Part shown: one piece after another, positions 33,691 to 43,330 of the stretch
Layout: every line of letters begins with the position of its first letter
Numbering within the stretch: the first letter of the stretch is position 1
Origin: Geomicrobium halophilum
Lineage (GTDB): Bacteria; Bacillota; Bacilli; Bacillales; Marinococcaceae
Length of the DNA stretch: 64,000 nucleotides
Reading direction: 5' to 3'
Assembly (NCBI RefSeq): GCF_014207655.1
Contig: NZ_JACHHJ010000001.1
Coordinates: 1,178,001 to 1,242,000, forward strand
Notes under the pieces: generated by a model
What the model was told of the DNA's origin: nothing
The model's input: only the letters and a program-made list of their open reading frames with translations
The model's database searches: none
Program-made: the position numbers and the translations under genes

Positions 33691-36006
33691 TTATTTCACG
33701 TCCGAGATATCTTCGGGAGGTTGATAGAGTACTTCTCGTGGTTTTTTCCCTTCATATGGCCCGACAATCCCTTGAGCTTCCATTTCATCAACAAGGCGGG
33801 CCGCCCTTGTATAACCGATTCTAAAACGCCGTTGCAACATGGAGACAGAGGCAGAGTTCATCTGAACAACAAGTGATACAGCATCATGATACAGCTCATC
33901 TTCAGGTTCAGTGGTTTGTTCAGGCACTTCTTCTGGCATCATCTCTTCTTGATAGGATGCTTTCTGTTGCTCAACAACATCAGCGACCACCGCTTCTACT
34001 TCCTCATCGGAAATAAAGGCTCCCTGAATCCGTGTTGATTTATTCGCACCAACAGGGACAAATAGCATATCCCCGCGCCCCAGTAATTTTTCTGCCCCAG
34101 CAGCATCCAATATCGTACGAGAATCCGTTTGGCTAGAAACACCAAAAGCAATTCGCGACGGAATGTTTGCTTTAATGACCCCAGTAATAACATCTACAGA
34201 TGGGCGCTGTGTGGCGATAATCATATGAATTCCTGCAGCTCTTGCCATCTGTGCCAAACGGGTGATGGCATCTTCCACATCACTTGAAGCGACCATCATT
34301 AAATCTGCCAACTCATCGACGATGACAACAATGTAAGGCAGCTTTGGCTGGTCTTCTGTTTCTTCCTTCTCATTTTGCTTCCGTATCATTTCATTATACC
34401 CTTCGATGTTTCGGCTGCCACTGTGGGAGAATAAATCGTAACGCCGTTCCATTTCAGCGACAACTTTTTTCAGCGCCTGAGCTGCTTTTTTAGGTTCGGT
34501 TACTACCGGTGTTAACAGATGGGGGATACCATTATAGACATTAAGCTCTACCATCTTCGGGTCAATCATCATTAATTTAACTTCATTCGGTTTCGCTTTC
34601 ATGAGTATGCTTGTCACGATCCCATTAATACACACACTTTTCCCGCTCCCTGTGGCACCAGCGACGAGAAGGTGGGGCATTTTATGAAGATCTGCCGTCA
34701 TCGGTTCACCGGAAATATCCCGTCCTAGACCGACGGATAATACATGGGACTGCTGTGCTTTTTCGGTTTCGAGCACCTCCCTTAATGTAACCATTGATAT
34801 ATCTTGATTGGGAACTTCAATTCCAACCGCAGATTTACCTGGGATCGGTGCTTCAATTCGAATATCTTTAGCAGCTAATGCTAAAGCGATGTCATCAGTA
34901 AGGCTGACAATTTTACTTACCTTAACACCTGTGGCTGGCTGCACTTCGTACTTCGTAACCGCGGGTCCTAAATGAACTTCGTTCACTTGTGCCTGCACAC
35001 CAAAACTCTGCAATGTATCCTCCAGTTTCTTAGCGTTCGAAGACACATGACTACGGTCATTCGTCTGTTTATTCTGGACGGGAGTGCTTAGAAGTTTCAG
35101 CGCCGGCAAACGGTAGTCCTCGTTCGAGGTCGCAGTCGTTAACAACGGACTCATGTCTTCGTCATCGTGACCTTCAGCGGAGCTATTCGCTTTCTCTTTT
35201 GCCGCTTTCGGGGTATCTTGATATACCTGCTCTTTAAAATTATGAATCACAGGTCGCTCATCTTTACTGGCCGTCTCGTTTTGCAGGTTATCCGCAGGAT
35301 TTTTGGCACCAGAATTTTTTTGCGCCACTTCAGCCGTCTTCTCTTGTCCGGGAGAACTTGTTGACTGCTCTTGTTTGCGCTCTTCTCGAAGTTTCTGTAA
35401 CGCCTGCAGAATGGATTGCGGCACTCTTTTGATACGGCTCCACACCCATAAGCCACTGTCTGTTAACGATTTTCCGCTTATAAGGATAAAGCTGATCACC
35501 ACAAGCAGGAGCGCAAAAATCTGAGTACCCGCGACATCAAATAAAAATGTGCCCGTAGCGTACCCTAGTGCGCCGATCATTCCGCCGCCGAGATCATCAG
35601 CTTGACCGGTTAAATCCAATGTATATAGCTCAAACGTATTCATGATGACCGAGCCATCTTGAAAAGGGCCGCTCATCGCAAGATTTTCAAATAATCCTAG
35701 ATGACTATGTAAAAGAACCGTAAACATTAACAAATAGATGCCTGCTAACCGGCGTGACCAAAAACTTACAAATGTACGTTGGAATATAAGTGTAATGGCA
35801 AATGCATATAATAAAGCCGTTAAAAAATGATGCCATTCTCCAGTAAAAAATCGGAACAATTGGATGATTATCGTTCCAACCGGCCCGTAAGTGAATGTAG
35901 CAATTACAGCGAGGGTAAGGAGAACCAAGCCTGATAATTCAAACTTTAGCTGGCTTGTCCATTCTTGTTGTTTCTTTTTTTTCCGCTTTTTCTTCTTGTT
36001 CCCCAT
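33691..36006 (-). CDS. spoIIIE: DNA translocase FtsK/SpoIIIE
   Basis: 771 residues from the ATG at 36004-36006 behind GGAGGG. Pumps the chromosome into the forespore and clears DNA from the septum. Order: basic N-terminus (KKKKRKKKK), four membrane helices (about 25-185), a Gln/Glu/Ser-rich linker (about 200-290), then the RecA-like motor with Walker [11 protein letters not shown] and Walker [15 protein letters not shown]. The C-terminal gamma winged-helix ([19 protein letters not shown]) reads SRS/KOPS-type sites. Its place next to ymfF-ymfH favours SpoIIIE over its paralogue SftA. Confidence 0.96.
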   Translation of the reverse strand: MGNKKKKRKKKKQQEWTSQLKFELSGLVLLTLAVIATFTYGPVGTIIIQLFRFFTGEWHHFLTALLYAFAITLIFQRTFVSFWSRRLAGIYLLMFTVLLHSHLGLFENLAMSGPFQDGSVIMNTFELYTLDLTGQADDLGGGMIGALGYATGTFLFDVAGTQIFALLLVVISFILISGKSLTDSGLWVWSRIKRVPQSILQALQKLREERKQEQSTSSPGQEKTAEVAQKNSGAKNPADNLQNETASKDERPVIHNFKEQVYQDTPKAAKEKANSSAEGHDDEDMSPLLTTATSNEDYRLPALKLLSTPVQNKQTNDRSHVSSNAKKLEDTLQSFGVQAQVNEVHLGPAVTKYEVQPATGVKVSKIVSLTDDIALALAAKDIRIEAPIPGKSAVGIEVPNQDISMVTLREVLETEKAQQSHVLSVGLGRDISGEPMTADLHKMPHLLVAGATGSGKSVCINGIVTSILMKAKPNEVKLMMIDPKMVELNVYNGIPHLLTPVVTEPKKAAQALKKVVAEMERRYDLFSHSGSRNIEGYNEMIRKQNEKEETEDQPKLPYIVVIVDELADLMMVASSDVEDAITRLAQMARAAGIHMIIATQRPSVDVITGVIKANIPSRIAFGVSSQTDSRTILDAAGAEKLLGRGDMLFVPVGANKSTRIQGAFISDEEVEAVVADVVEQQKASYQEEMMPEEVPEQTTEPEDELYHDAVSLVVQMNSASVSMLQRRFRIGYTRAARLVDEMEAQGIVGPYEGKKPREVLYQPPEDISDVK

Positions 36007-36104
36007 TATCAATCCCTCCTTCCTAAATTCCTTCCATCATAACGTAAAAAAGACAATAGAAATGTCACTTCCTGCGATAAGTTCAACCTTAACAATACCT
36101 TTCT

Positions 36105-36113
36105 ATTATAACA
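36105..36113 (-). promoter_or_regulatory. Candidate extended -10 promoter of spoIIIE
   Basis: TGTTATAAT on the minus strand (TG-N-TATAAT) lies 95 bases before the spoIIIE ATG; the -35 (TGAAGA, 17 bases up) is weak. It lies just after the ylzJ terminator region on the opposite side of the gap. Confidence 0.4.
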
Positions 36114-36149
36114 TAATCATGGATATTTCTTCATCGCACGTTTACGAAT

Positions 36150-36201
36150 ATAAAAAGACATCATAAAGGCTGGCTGTGCCAATCCTGAATGATGTCTTTT
36201 T
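36150..36201 (-). terminator. Terminator of tepA-ylzJ
   Basis: AAAAAGACATCAT pairs with ATGATGTCTTTTT; the stem begins right after the ylzJ stop codon and has T-runs on both sides. Confidence 0.85.
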
Positions 36202-36408
36202 TCATTGCTCTTTCCACCGTGTACCTGGCTGATAATCATCGTGTAAAAAATCGTTTGGGTTAGAACTTACTAGACGATCTACAATCCAAGCCCCCTCCTC
36301 GTTCTTTTGTAGTTTGACCGTTCCGGAGGTGGTCTCTTTATATTTCACTTCAATATCATTATCCTCAGCTAGGACATCTGAAAGTGGAAGTGGGGTATAA
36401 ATAATCAT
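36202..36408 (-). CDS. ylzJ: YlzJ-like protein
   Basis: 68 residues, matching the B. subtilis YlzJ family ([14 protein letters not shown] at the start, a short beta-rich body, RWKEQ at the end). No function is known. Its ATG overlaps the tepA stop by four bases (ATGA), so it is translated together with tepA. Confidence 0.85.
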   Translation of the reverse strand: MIIYTPLPLSDVLAEDNDIEVKYKETTSGTVKLQKNEEGAWIVDRLVSSNPNDFLHDDYQPGTRWKEQ

Positions 36409-37145
36409 TGGAGCATCTCCCCTTCGTTTTGCTGAATGAGCATGTTCAGTTTACGAATTGCCTGCCCTACGCCGCCAACTTCATTAATGAGGCCATGATC
36501 GACGGCATCTTTACCGATGACGTTCGTACCGATATCCCGCTGTAAATTCCCTTTTGCAAACATCAGCTCTTTAAATTCATCTTCAGTAATATCGGAATGA
36601 CTCGTTACAAACCGAATGATGCGATCCTGCATTTCCTCAATGTACTCAAATGTCTGCGGTACACCAACGACCATCCCGTTAAAACGAATGGGGTGGATGG
36701 TCATCGTTGCAGTTTCTGCAATAAAAGAATGATTTCCTGCTGCTGCGATCGGGACACCAATAGAATGACCTCCACCAAGAATGATTGTTACAGAAGGCTT
36801 ATCCATCGTCGAAACCATTTCCGCAATGGCCAATCCTGCCTCCACGTCTCCACCGACTGTATTTAATACGAGTAAAAGTCCTTTAATATTCGGGTTTTGT
36901 TCAATGGCTACCAGTTGGGGAATGATATGCTCATACTTTGTGGTTTTGTTTTGAGGCGGGAGCTGCATGTGCCCTTCAATTTGCCCAATTACAGTAATCA
37001 CATGAATATCTGAGTTCCCCGCTTTAGGTACATTTGTCTCCCCAAGTTCCCGAATCTTTTGGACAAGCCCCTGGGCATCATCATTAGACGGCTGCTGATT
37101 GGGTTGGTTCGGCTGATTCGGTTGATTCGGCTGTTCTTCATTCAT
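36405..37145 (-). CDS. tepA: ClpP-class serine protease TepA
   Basis: 246 residues from the ATG at 37143-37145 behind AAGGAGG. A ClpP/crotonase-fold protease; the B. subtilis protein was named translocation-enhancing protein and degrades spore proteins during germination. The likely catalytic Ser is in GGGHSIGVP and the His in [10 protein letters not shown]; the oxyanion Gly run is in [10 protein letters not shown]. The N-terminus is odd: four near-identical Asn-Gln-Pro units coded by a 9-base repeat. It forms an operon with ylzJ. Confidence 0.92.
   Translation of the reverse strand: MNEEQPNQPNQPNQPNQQPSNDDAQGLVQKIRELGETNVPKAGNSDIHVITVIGQIEGHMQLPPQNKTTKYEHIIPQLVAIEQNPNIKGLLLVLNTVGGDVEAGLAIAEMVSTMDKPSVTIILGGGHSIGVPIAAAGNHSFIAETATMTIHPIRFNGMVVGVPQTFEYIEEMQDRIIRFVTSHSDITEDEFKELMFAKGNLQRDIGTNVIGKDAVDHGLINEVGGVGQAIRKLNMLIQQNEGEMLQ
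37102..37131. repeat. 9-bp coding microsatellite in tepA
   Basis: Three to four imperfect copies of GGTTGGTTC / GGCTGATTC / GGTTGATTC in tandem, coding the Asn-Gln-Pro repeat near the TepA N-terminus. Gain or loss of a unit stays in frame. Confidence 0.85.
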
Positions 37146-37204
37146 CGTAGCTACCTCCTTATGGCTTTTAGTATTAGAGGAAGCACGCGGAATCATACAT
37201 TGGT

Positions 37205-37320
37205 AAAAAATTGCCCTAAAAGAGGATGCTCTAAAAGTGCTTTAAAAAGAGAGTGATCGAGGAGACTTAAGCCTAGAACACGGAGCAAAGGGCTTACGGT
37301 GGGGACAGCTAACGTTGCCA
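37205..37320. repeat. Possible remnant G of the intergenic element
   Basis: The 305-base gap between tepA and rnjB contains TAAAAGAGGATGCTCTAAAAGTGC, like the family right end, and GATCGAGGAGACTTAAGCC, like part of copy F. The order is scrambled and the far end is missing. Apart from this and the rnjB terminator I see nothing in the gap. Confidence 0.25.
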
Positions 37321-37395
37321 TTGCAGCAGGATGCAACAGAATGCAGCCGAAGGTCCGTATACTACAATTCCTTAGGGTAGTTAAAAATCCCTATA

Positions 37396-37443
37396 GCAAA
37401 AAAGCTGCTTGGCTCGCAAAACCATGCAAGCAAGCAGCAGCTT
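37396..37443 (-). terminator. Terminator of rnjB
   Basis: AAGCTGCTGCTTG pairs with CAAGCAGCTT on the minus strand and six T residues follow, just after the rnjB stop. Confidence 0.85.
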
Positions 37444-37450
37444 CATCCGT

Positions 37451-39118
37451 TCACACTTCCATAATGATCGGTAAAATCATTGGTCTACGTTTTGTTTTAT
37501 CATAAAGAAAGCGACTAAGAACATCTCTTACGTTACTTTTCAATGATGACCATTCATTCACATTATCGTTCATACACTCGCGTAATGTGTCGGTTACTTT
37601 TTGTTTGGCTTCATCTAATAGTTCCTCGGATTCACGCACATATACAAACCCACGTGAGATGATATCTGGTCCTGATACGAATTCATTGGATTTTTTATTC
37701 AGTGTTACAACAACGACGAGGATACCGTCTTTTGATAACAAGCGGCGATCGCGTAATACGATGTTCCCAACATCTCCGATGCCCAGTCCATCAATCAGCA
37801 CATTTCCGGCTGGAACCTTCGTACCTTTCGTCGCATGTTTATCTTCGAATTGCAGCACTTCGCCGTTGTCCAATAAGTGAATACGATCAGGATGAACACC
37901 TGCGGTGTGTGCCAATTCTCCATGGGCAAACTGCATACGATATTCACCTTGAACAGGTACAAAATGACGTGGTTTCATAAGATTAAGCATAAATAAAAGT
38001 TCTTCTTGACTTGCATGCCCGGACACGTTCACTCTTTTATCGGAATAAACGACTTCAGCCCCCACTTTATAAAGAAAGTCCACCACTCGTCCAATTGACT
38101 TTTCATTCCCCGGTGTTGGACTTGCTGAAATAATCACGGTATCCTTTGGCATAATCGAAATCTGACGATCGGTCCCTTTTGCCATACGGTGTAAAGCTGA
38201 TGTCGGCTCCCCTTGGGTCCCCGTTGATAATACAGCAATCTCATGCCCTTTATAATCAGACAAATCTTCTACTTTGATTAATAAATTTTTGGGAACACGA
38301 AGATGACCGAGACGCTTGGAAATTTGAATAACTTTTTTCATGGATTCCCCAACGACAGCAACTTTCCGGTTCGTTTCACTCGCAGCATCAATCACTTGTT
38401 GTATTCGATAGACGTTTGATGCGAAAGTACTGACGATCACGCGGCCCTCGGCTTCGCGAAAGATAGCTTTTATGCCCGGTTCGGTTGCTTTTTCAGATGG
38501 TGTAGTCCCGGGCACTTCGGCGTTCGTACTATCGGATAGTAAACAAAGCACTCCTTTTTTTCCAAACTTAGTCATCCGCCCCACATCGGAAAACTTGCGA
38601 TCCGCAGGTGTCTGATCAAATTTAAAATCACCTGTATATACGACATACCCTTGCGGAGTCTCAATGGCCACGCCCACACAATCAGGAATGCTATGGCTCA
38701 CTCTAAAAAATTCCACTTTCGTTGTGCCAATATTCAAGCGATCCCCAGGAGAAATTTGCTTTATGTTCGTTTTTTTTCTTAAGTTTTGCGATTTCAACTC
38801 ATCCTCAACGAGCCCAGTCGTCAGCTTCGTACCATAAACGGGCACCTGTAATTTCCTCAAAACATACGGAAGTGCACCGCTGTGATCCTCATGGCCGTGT
38901 GAAAGAATAATCCCTTTGACACGTTCACGATTTTGCACCAAGTACGAAATATCTGGGATCACCACATCAACGCCGAGCATATCATCTTCTGGAATCATTT
39001 GACCCGCGTCTAAAACGATGATTTCGTCGTTTACTTCTACTACGTACATGTTCTTGCCCGTTTCACCGAGTCCGCCCAGGGCATAAACACGTACCTTACT
39101 TGTCTCTTGCTTCGACAA
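37451..39118 (-). CDS. rnjB: Ribonuclease J2
   Basis: 555 residues; metallo-beta-lactamase/beta-CASP nuclease that pairs with RNase J1 for 5' exonuclease and endonuclease work. The start is TTG (39116-39118) eight bases after AGGAGG. The zinc motif SHGHEDHSG is complete, followed by FRVSHSIPDC, VYTGDFKFDQ and the beta-CASP parts STFASNVYRIQQ and NVSGHASQEE. J2 rather than J1 is inferred from its place next to tepA and the dap genes, as in B. subtilis (ymfA); J1 lies elsewhere in bacilli. Confidence 0.92.
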   Translation of the reverse strand: MSKQETSKVRVYALGGLGETGKNMYVVEVNDEIIVLDAGQMIPEDDMLGVDVVIPDISYLVQNRERVKGIILSHGHEDHSGALPYVLRKLQVPVYGTKLTTGLVEDELKSQNLRKKTNIKQISPGDRLNIGTTKVEFFRVSHSIPDCVGVAIETPQGYVVYTGDFKFDQTPADRKFSDVGRMTKFGKKGVLCLLSDSTNAEVPGTTPSEKATEPGIKAIFREAEGRVIVSTFASNVYRIQQVIDAASETNRKVAVVGESMKKVIQISKRLGHLRVPKNLLIKVEDLSDYKGHEIAVLSTGTQGEPTSALHRMAKGTDRQISIMPKDTVIISASPTPGNEKSIGRVVDFLYKVGAEVVYSDKRVNVSGHASQEELLFMLNLMKPRHFVPVQGEYRMQFAHGELAHTAGVHPDRIHLLDNGEVLQFEDKHATKGTKVPAGNVLIDGLGIGDVGNIVLRDRRLLSKDGILVVVVTLNKKSNEFVSGPDIISRGFVYVRESEELLDEAKQKVTDTLRECMNDNVNEWSSLKSNVRDVLSRFLYDKTKRRPMILPIIMEV

Positions 39119-39223
39119 TATCAGTTCCTCCTATTTTGTTTATATCTATCGCTTCCCCCGATGGAAACGATTTTCATCCTTTTCTTTTGCAGGGATTACA
39201 ACCGAACGAATGAACTGATAGTT

Positions 39224-39257
39224 AGTATACCCTACTTGTCCATACCAAGACAAGTAG
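39224..39257 (-). promoter_or_regulatory. rnjB promoter overlapping a perfect 9-bp palindrome
   Basis: On the minus strand TTGTCT (39248-39253) and TATACT (39224-39229) are 18 bases apart. CTACTTGTC (39232-39240) and GACAAGTAG (39249-39257) form a perfect inverted repeat with an 8-base gap covering the -35 and spacer. No T-run follows, so it is an operator candidate rather than a terminator. The regulator is unknown. Confidence 0.5.
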
Positions 39258-39351
39258 CACATCTAGAACATATGAGCAGAGATTTGGCATTAATACCTTG
39301 GAAACCGCATCAAACGAAGGTTTTTGTCCTTTGTATTCACTGGTTGCATAC

Positions 39352-39388
39352 AAAAACCGAGGGAAAGGTAACAACCATTCCTCTCGGC
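39352..39388 (-). terminator. Terminator of asd-dapG
   Basis: CCGAGAGGAA pairs with TTTCCCTCGG on the minus strand, with TTTTTGT behind it, just after the dapG stop. Confidence 0.8.
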
Positions 39389-39396
39389 TCATTGCG

Positions 39397-40620
39397 TTAC
39401 TCGTGTTCTGCAAGCTGAAAGGCCTTGTGAAGGGCGTTGACAGCGCGGTTCATCTCTTCCTCACGCACGAGGACCCAGATGGTCGTATGAGAGTCTGTAG
39501 CCTGCAAAATATCAATTCCGGCTTGATTTAATGCCAAGGTGATACGCGAAACAACCCCCGGTACACCAGTCATCCCGGCCCCGACGGCTGAAACCTTTGC
39601 ACAACCTTGAACAAGCATCGGCGAATAACCGATCTCTTGTAGCTGCTGTTCCACAAGTTCGGTTTTTTGTTCGGGGATGGTAAAGACAATAGATGTAGTT
39701 CCAATGTTAATAAAATCAACGCTGACCCCTTTTGACGACATGCTCTCGAAGATAAGTGATGCGGCTTCTAGATCGTTTCGTTCCTTTGGAACAACCACTT
39801 GGGTAATCCCCCGTAAATGAGCAATTCCGGTTACTAGACGCTCCTGAATATCGCTTCCGGGAACATGGGCATGTGATGCCGAAATGAGCGTTCCACCCGC
39901 TTTTGAAGAAAGTGAGCGAATGCGTATGGGAATCTCCGCGTTCATGGCGATTTCAACTGCGCGGGGGTGGATCACTTTAGCCCCTTGATACGCCATATTG
40001 CTCACTTCTGTATAGGTTAACGTTTCAATCGCGCGGGCATCAGTAACGATACGAGGATCAGCTGTCATAATTCCATCAACATCTGTGAATATATCTACGG
40101 TCTCCGCCTGCAAACTAGCGCCGAGAGCTGTCGCAGAAGTATCACTCCCCCCGCGTCCAAGCGTTGTCGTTTCTCCATTTCCTGATTCTCCTTGAAAACC
40201 GGCGACAACCACGACATCTACCTCTTTCAGATGATCTTTCAAGGGCTCGGTTTTCATTTGTGTAATCCGTGCTTCACCAAAATCATCTGTCGTACAAAAA
40301 CCTGCCTGTTTGCCGGTGAAAGCCGAAGCTCTTAATCCTTCAGAAATTAGCAAGTTTGTAAATACAACCGAAGAGATCACTTCTCCACAGGCTTGAAGCA
40401 TATCTCGTTCACGTCCGGGCAATTGCGATTTATCTTCCCTAGAAATTAAGCTCAACAGAGTATCTGTAGCGTATGGGTCATTCATCCTCCCCATCGCCGA
40501 AACGACGACAACGACTTTATACCCTGATTGTACGGCGCTTTTAACATGATCAACCGCTTTTTGACGCAAGCTCTCGGATTGTACAGACGTTCCTCCAAAT
40601 TTCTGGACCGTTATTTTCAT
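39397..40620 (-). CDS. dapG: Aspartate kinase I
   Basis: Phosphorylates aspartate, the first step to lysine, diaminopimelate and dipicolinate. It has 407 residues. The kinase domain starts VQKFGGTSVQS and has TTLGRGGSDTSATALGA; two ACT domains fill the C-terminal third (about 260-400), the site of feedback by diaminopimelate in DapG-type enzymes. The ATG overlaps the asd stop codon (ATGA). In B. subtilis dapA follows; here no dapA is present, and a terminator plus rnjB come next. Confidence 0.95.
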   Translation of the reverse strand: MKITVQKFGGTSVQSESLRQKAVDHVKSAVQSGYKVVVVVSAMGRMNDPYATDTLLSLISREDKSQLPGRERDMLQACGEVISSVVFTNLLISEGLRASAFTGKQAGFCTTDDFGEARITQMKTEPLKDHLKEVDVVVVAGFQGESGNGETTTLGRGGSDTSATALGASLQAETVDIFTDVDGIMTADPRIVTDARAIETLTYTEVSNMAYQGAKVIHPRAVEIAMNAEIPIRIRSLSSKAGGTLISASHAHVPGSDIQERLVTGIAHLRGITQVVVPKERNDLEAASLIFESMSSKGVSVDFINIGTTSIVFTIPEQKTELVEQQLQEIGYSPMLVQGCAKVSAVGAGMTGVPGVVSRITLALNQAGIDILQATDSHTTIWVLVREEEMNRAVNALHKAFQLAEHE

Positions 40621-41669
40621 TGCTTAATGAGTCCAAGCTTTACGAGACTTTCGGCAATCTGTACGGAATTATAAGCTGCGCCTTTCAATAAATTATCCGA
40701 CACAACCCAGAGGTGATAGCCGTTTTCCGTGTCAAGGTCCTGACGAACACGTCCGACAAAAACGTCAGGTAGGCCCACCGATGTTGTTGCGAGCGGATAC
40801 GTTTGTGTTTCTGGATGGTCTTGCAGTGTTATGCCGGCACCCGCTTCCAGAACACCCTGAAGATCTTTTACTGTAGCACCGCCTTTTTCGGTTTCTACAT
40901 ATACAGACTCCGAATGTCCGGTTTCTACAGGCAAACGTACGCATGTGGCTGCCACTTGTAATGCTTGATCATCCAAGATTTTCTTCGTTTCATTGATCAT
41001 TTTCATCTCTTCAAACGTATAACCGTTTTCTTGGAAAACGTCAATTTGGGGAACAGCGTTAAACGCGATTTGATAATGCTTTTTATCTCCTGATACCGGT
41101 AGCAATTGCGGATTAATCTCTTCTTCATTTAAAATTTGCTGCGATTGTTCATACATTTCATCGACCGCGTCCAGTCCAGCACCAGATACTGCCTGATATG
41201 TGGAGACAATCACTTTTTTCAAGCCGTAAGCTTTCTTAATCGGTTCAAGTGCTACAACCATCTGGATTGTTGAACAATTTGGATTGGCAATGATCCCTTG
41301 ATGGTTGTAAAGGGCGTCCTCGTTAACTTCAGGAACAACGAGTGGTACTTGGTTATCCAATCGATATGCACTCGTATTATCGATAACAACGGCTCCTCGT
41401 TTAACCGCTTCTGGCGCCAATTTCTTCGATATTGATCCACCAGCTGAAAAGAGTGCAATTTGCACACCTTCGAATTGCTCAGGGCTCGCTTCTTCAACCG
41501 TAAGTGTTTCCCCTTTAAATTCGATTTCCTTTCCAGCTGAGCGAGATGATGATAATAATTTTAGTGATCTGATCGGAAATTCTTTGTCCGCGAGCGTTTT
41601 TAGCATTTGCTGCCCAACGGCTCCCGTCGCTCCGACGACAGCGAGATCAAATCCTTGTTCATTAACCAT
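40617..41669 (-). CDS. asd: Aspartate-semialdehyde dehydrogenase
   Basis: Reduces aspartyl phosphate from DapG to the semialdehyde with NADPH. 350 residues from the ATG at 41667-41669 behind AGGAGG. The NADP loop is VVGATGAVGQQML, the catalytic Cys is in NPNCSTIQM, and the active-site RLPVETGHSESVYVE segment carries the His. It is the first gene of asd-dapG and follows dpaB by about 110 bases; part of that gap may hold its own promoter (TTGCTA, 17 bases, TATTTT on the minus strand, weak). Confidence 0.96.
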   Translation of the reverse strand: MVNEQGFDLAVVGATGAVGQQMLKTLADKEFPIRSLKLLSSSRSAGKEIEFKGETLTVEEASPEQFEGVQIALFSAGGSISKKLAPEAVKRGAVVIDNTSAYRLDNQVPLVVPEVNEDALYNHQGIIANPNCSTIQMVVALEPIKKAYGLKKVIVSTYQAVSGAGLDAVDEMYEQSQQILNEEEINPQLLPVSGDKKHYQIAFNAVPQIDVFQENGYTFEEMKMINETKKILDDQALQVAATCVRLPVETGHSESVYVETEKGGATVKDLQGVLEAGAGITLQDHPETQTYPLATTSVGLPDVFVGRVRQDLDTENGYHLWVVSDNLLKGAAYNSVQIAESLVKLGLIKQ

Positions 41670-41777
41670 TATTTGGTACCTCCTAAATTGTTTTGCCACA
41701 AAAAAGCTATATTTATTGTTACATACTCTTCTTTAAAAATATAGGAGTATTAGGATTTTAGCAACTAGAATGAGCGA

Positions 41778-42371
41778 CTAATCATTAAACTTTTCAATGA
41801 ATAACGGTTGATATTGGCGACCACGTAGCGCTGCTTCAATTGTTGATGGAATATCTTCCATTCTGGCTACGAGAGAGGTTGGTTTTTTATAAGGATTATC
41901 CTGGCCAAGCGGAACAAAGTAGACATGGTGCATTTGCAATAGAGTTGCCAAGTTTTGAGCATTGAGTCCGAGGGCATCGTTTGTAGAAATGGCCAGCACG
42001 ACCGGAGCACTATTTCGCAGCGTTGCTTTTGCAGCCATTAGGACAGGCGAATCGGTTTGTGCATTGGCAAACTTGCTCATGGAATTTCCCGTCATAGGGG
42101 CAATGAGCATGGCATCTAACGGTGTTTTTGGACCATAAGGTTCCGCTTTTGGCATCGAATCCACTGCTTCACAGCCTGCTGCCTTTTCGATCGAATTAAG
42201 CCAATGATTCGGGGTTCCAAATTTTGTCTCCGTCGTTTGTACCGTAAAACTTACAAATGGAATAACTTCCGCCCCTTCATCCTTGAGGGCATTAATGACC
42301 GGGATTACTTCTTCCAATGTACAATGGGACCCCGTTAAACCAAAGCCGATCCGTTTACCGGATAGCATCAT
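41778..42371 (-). CDS. dpaB: Dipicolinate synthase subunit B
   Basis: 197-residue flavoprotein-like subunit (SpoVFB) of the enzyme that makes dipicolinic acid in the mother cell. Family signature GKRIGFGLTGSHCTLEEV, then MLIAPMTGNSMSKFANA and STNDALGLN. Two ATGs in a row follow AGGAAG; either may start. It begins two bases after dpaA ends, so it is coupled to it. Confidence 0.96.
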   Translation of the reverse strand: MMLSGKRIGFGLTGSHCTLEEVIPVINALKDEGAEVIPFVSFTVQTTETKFGTPNHWLNSIEKAAGCEAVDSMPKAEPYGPKTPLDAMLIAPMTGNSMSKFANAQTDSPVLMAAKATLRNSAPVVLAISTNDALGLNAQNLATLLQMHHVYFVPLGQDNPYKKPTSLVARMEDIPSTIEAALRGRQYQPLFIEKFND

Positions 42372-42373
42372 CT

Positions 42374-43255
42374 TTATCTTCCTTTCTTAATTTCAGAATT
42401 CAATACGGCTAAAGTGACTTGAGCCAAAATCTCTCCGGCCGTTTCAGGAGCCACTTTCGCGGGCAGCCCAGGCGCTTTTTCAGCGGCAAAACCGAGTTGT
42501 TTAGCTCGTTCTACGTCAACCCCTCCAGGGGCGCTTGCAATATCAAGAATGTAGCATGCTTTTTTTATTTTCTGTAAAATGTTCCCCATAATTACCGGAG
42601 CAGGGATGGTATTTATACAAATATCAGCCTTGGAAAGAGGTATTTCCATTTGATGAAGTCCTGCAACCAGATGACCCTCCTGATGAGCTCTCGCCTTTTC
42701 CACTTCATCGTCTGTGATCACCGTCACCGTCGCACCTACTGCTTTTAACAGATGGGCAATGGTCAGGCCACAGCGGCCAAACCCGAGCACAGTACAAACA
42801 GCACGGTGAATAGTATGCGGCGTGTTCTGCATAGCGAGCATGAGTACACCTTCTGCAGTAGGTACAGAATTATAGATCGCCACATCATCTCTCTCCATCC
42901 AACAAACCACATCCCGGATAACTTGAGGGTTACGAAGAAAGTCGGTCATGATTCCAGTGAAAATTTTACAACCAGTTGCTCTTGATGTAAGCATTTCCTG
43001 GGTCACTTTCAACGTCTCCTCACAGCTGGATTCTACTGTTCCATCTTGATCTACTCCGCTTACCGGGAAAAGGATCGCAGTGAGTCGTTTCCATGGGACT
43101 TCAGATAGTTTACAAGTGGTAACATTAGCAGCCGGGAATGTTTGTTGATCAAAACCAACGACTGAAATTTGATCAACACATTTTTCCATCATATTCACAA
43201 GTTGAATCTGTCTTCGATCTCCTCCAATAATAGCGACATGCTCGATTTCCCCCAC
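42374..43255 (-). CDS. dpaA: Dipicolinate synthase subunit A
   Basis: 293 residues (SpoVFA), the NAD(P)-dependent subunit. The N-terminus VAIIGGDRRQIQLVN and the Rossmann loop VLGFGRCGLTIAHLLKAVGA (near 160) are typical, with the conserved DIASAPGGVD and APGLPAKVAPETAG near the end. The start is taken as GTG at 43253-43255 because a TAG stop lies three codons upstream and no other normal start exists. The ribosome site AAGGAG touches this GTG, an odd spacing; a rare ATC three codons on would be better spaced. A sigma-K promoter precedes it. Confidence 0.93.
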   Translation of the reverse strand: MGEIEHVAIIGGDRRQIQLVNMMEKCVDQISVVGFDQQTFPAANVTTCKLSEVPWKRLTAILFPVSGVDQDGTVESSCEETLKVTQEMLTSRATGCKIFTGIMTDFLRNPQVIRDVVCWMERDDVAIYNSVPTAEGVLMLAMQNTPHTIHRAVCTVLGFGRCGLTIAHLLKAVGATVTVITDDEVEKARAHQEGHLVAGLHQMEIPLSKADICINTIPAPVIMGNILQKIKKACYILDIASAPGGVDVERAKQLGFAAEKAPGLPAKVAPETAGEILAQVTLAVLNSEIKKGR

Positions 43256-43277
43256 CTCCTTCTATCCCAGTGCTCTA

Positions 43278-43305
43278 TAGGTTATGTGCGGAGGGAAAGT
43301 TGCGT
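43278..43305 (-). promoter_or_regulatory. Sigma-K promoter of dpaAB
   Basis: On the minus strand CATAACCTA (43278-43286) is a perfect sigma-K -10 (CATANNNTA), with the short -35 AC at 43304-43305 exactly 17 bases away. Mother-cell sigma-K control of spoVF is established in B. subtilis. Confidence 0.7.
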
Positions 43306-43330
43306 GACGCCCCCTAAGAAACTTGATTCT

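Noticed and set aside
40621-41777. Lysine riboswitch for the aspartate pathway genes
   Set aside because: The gap before asd is about 110 bases with no L-box core; DapG-type kinases are not normally lysine-riboswitch controlled.
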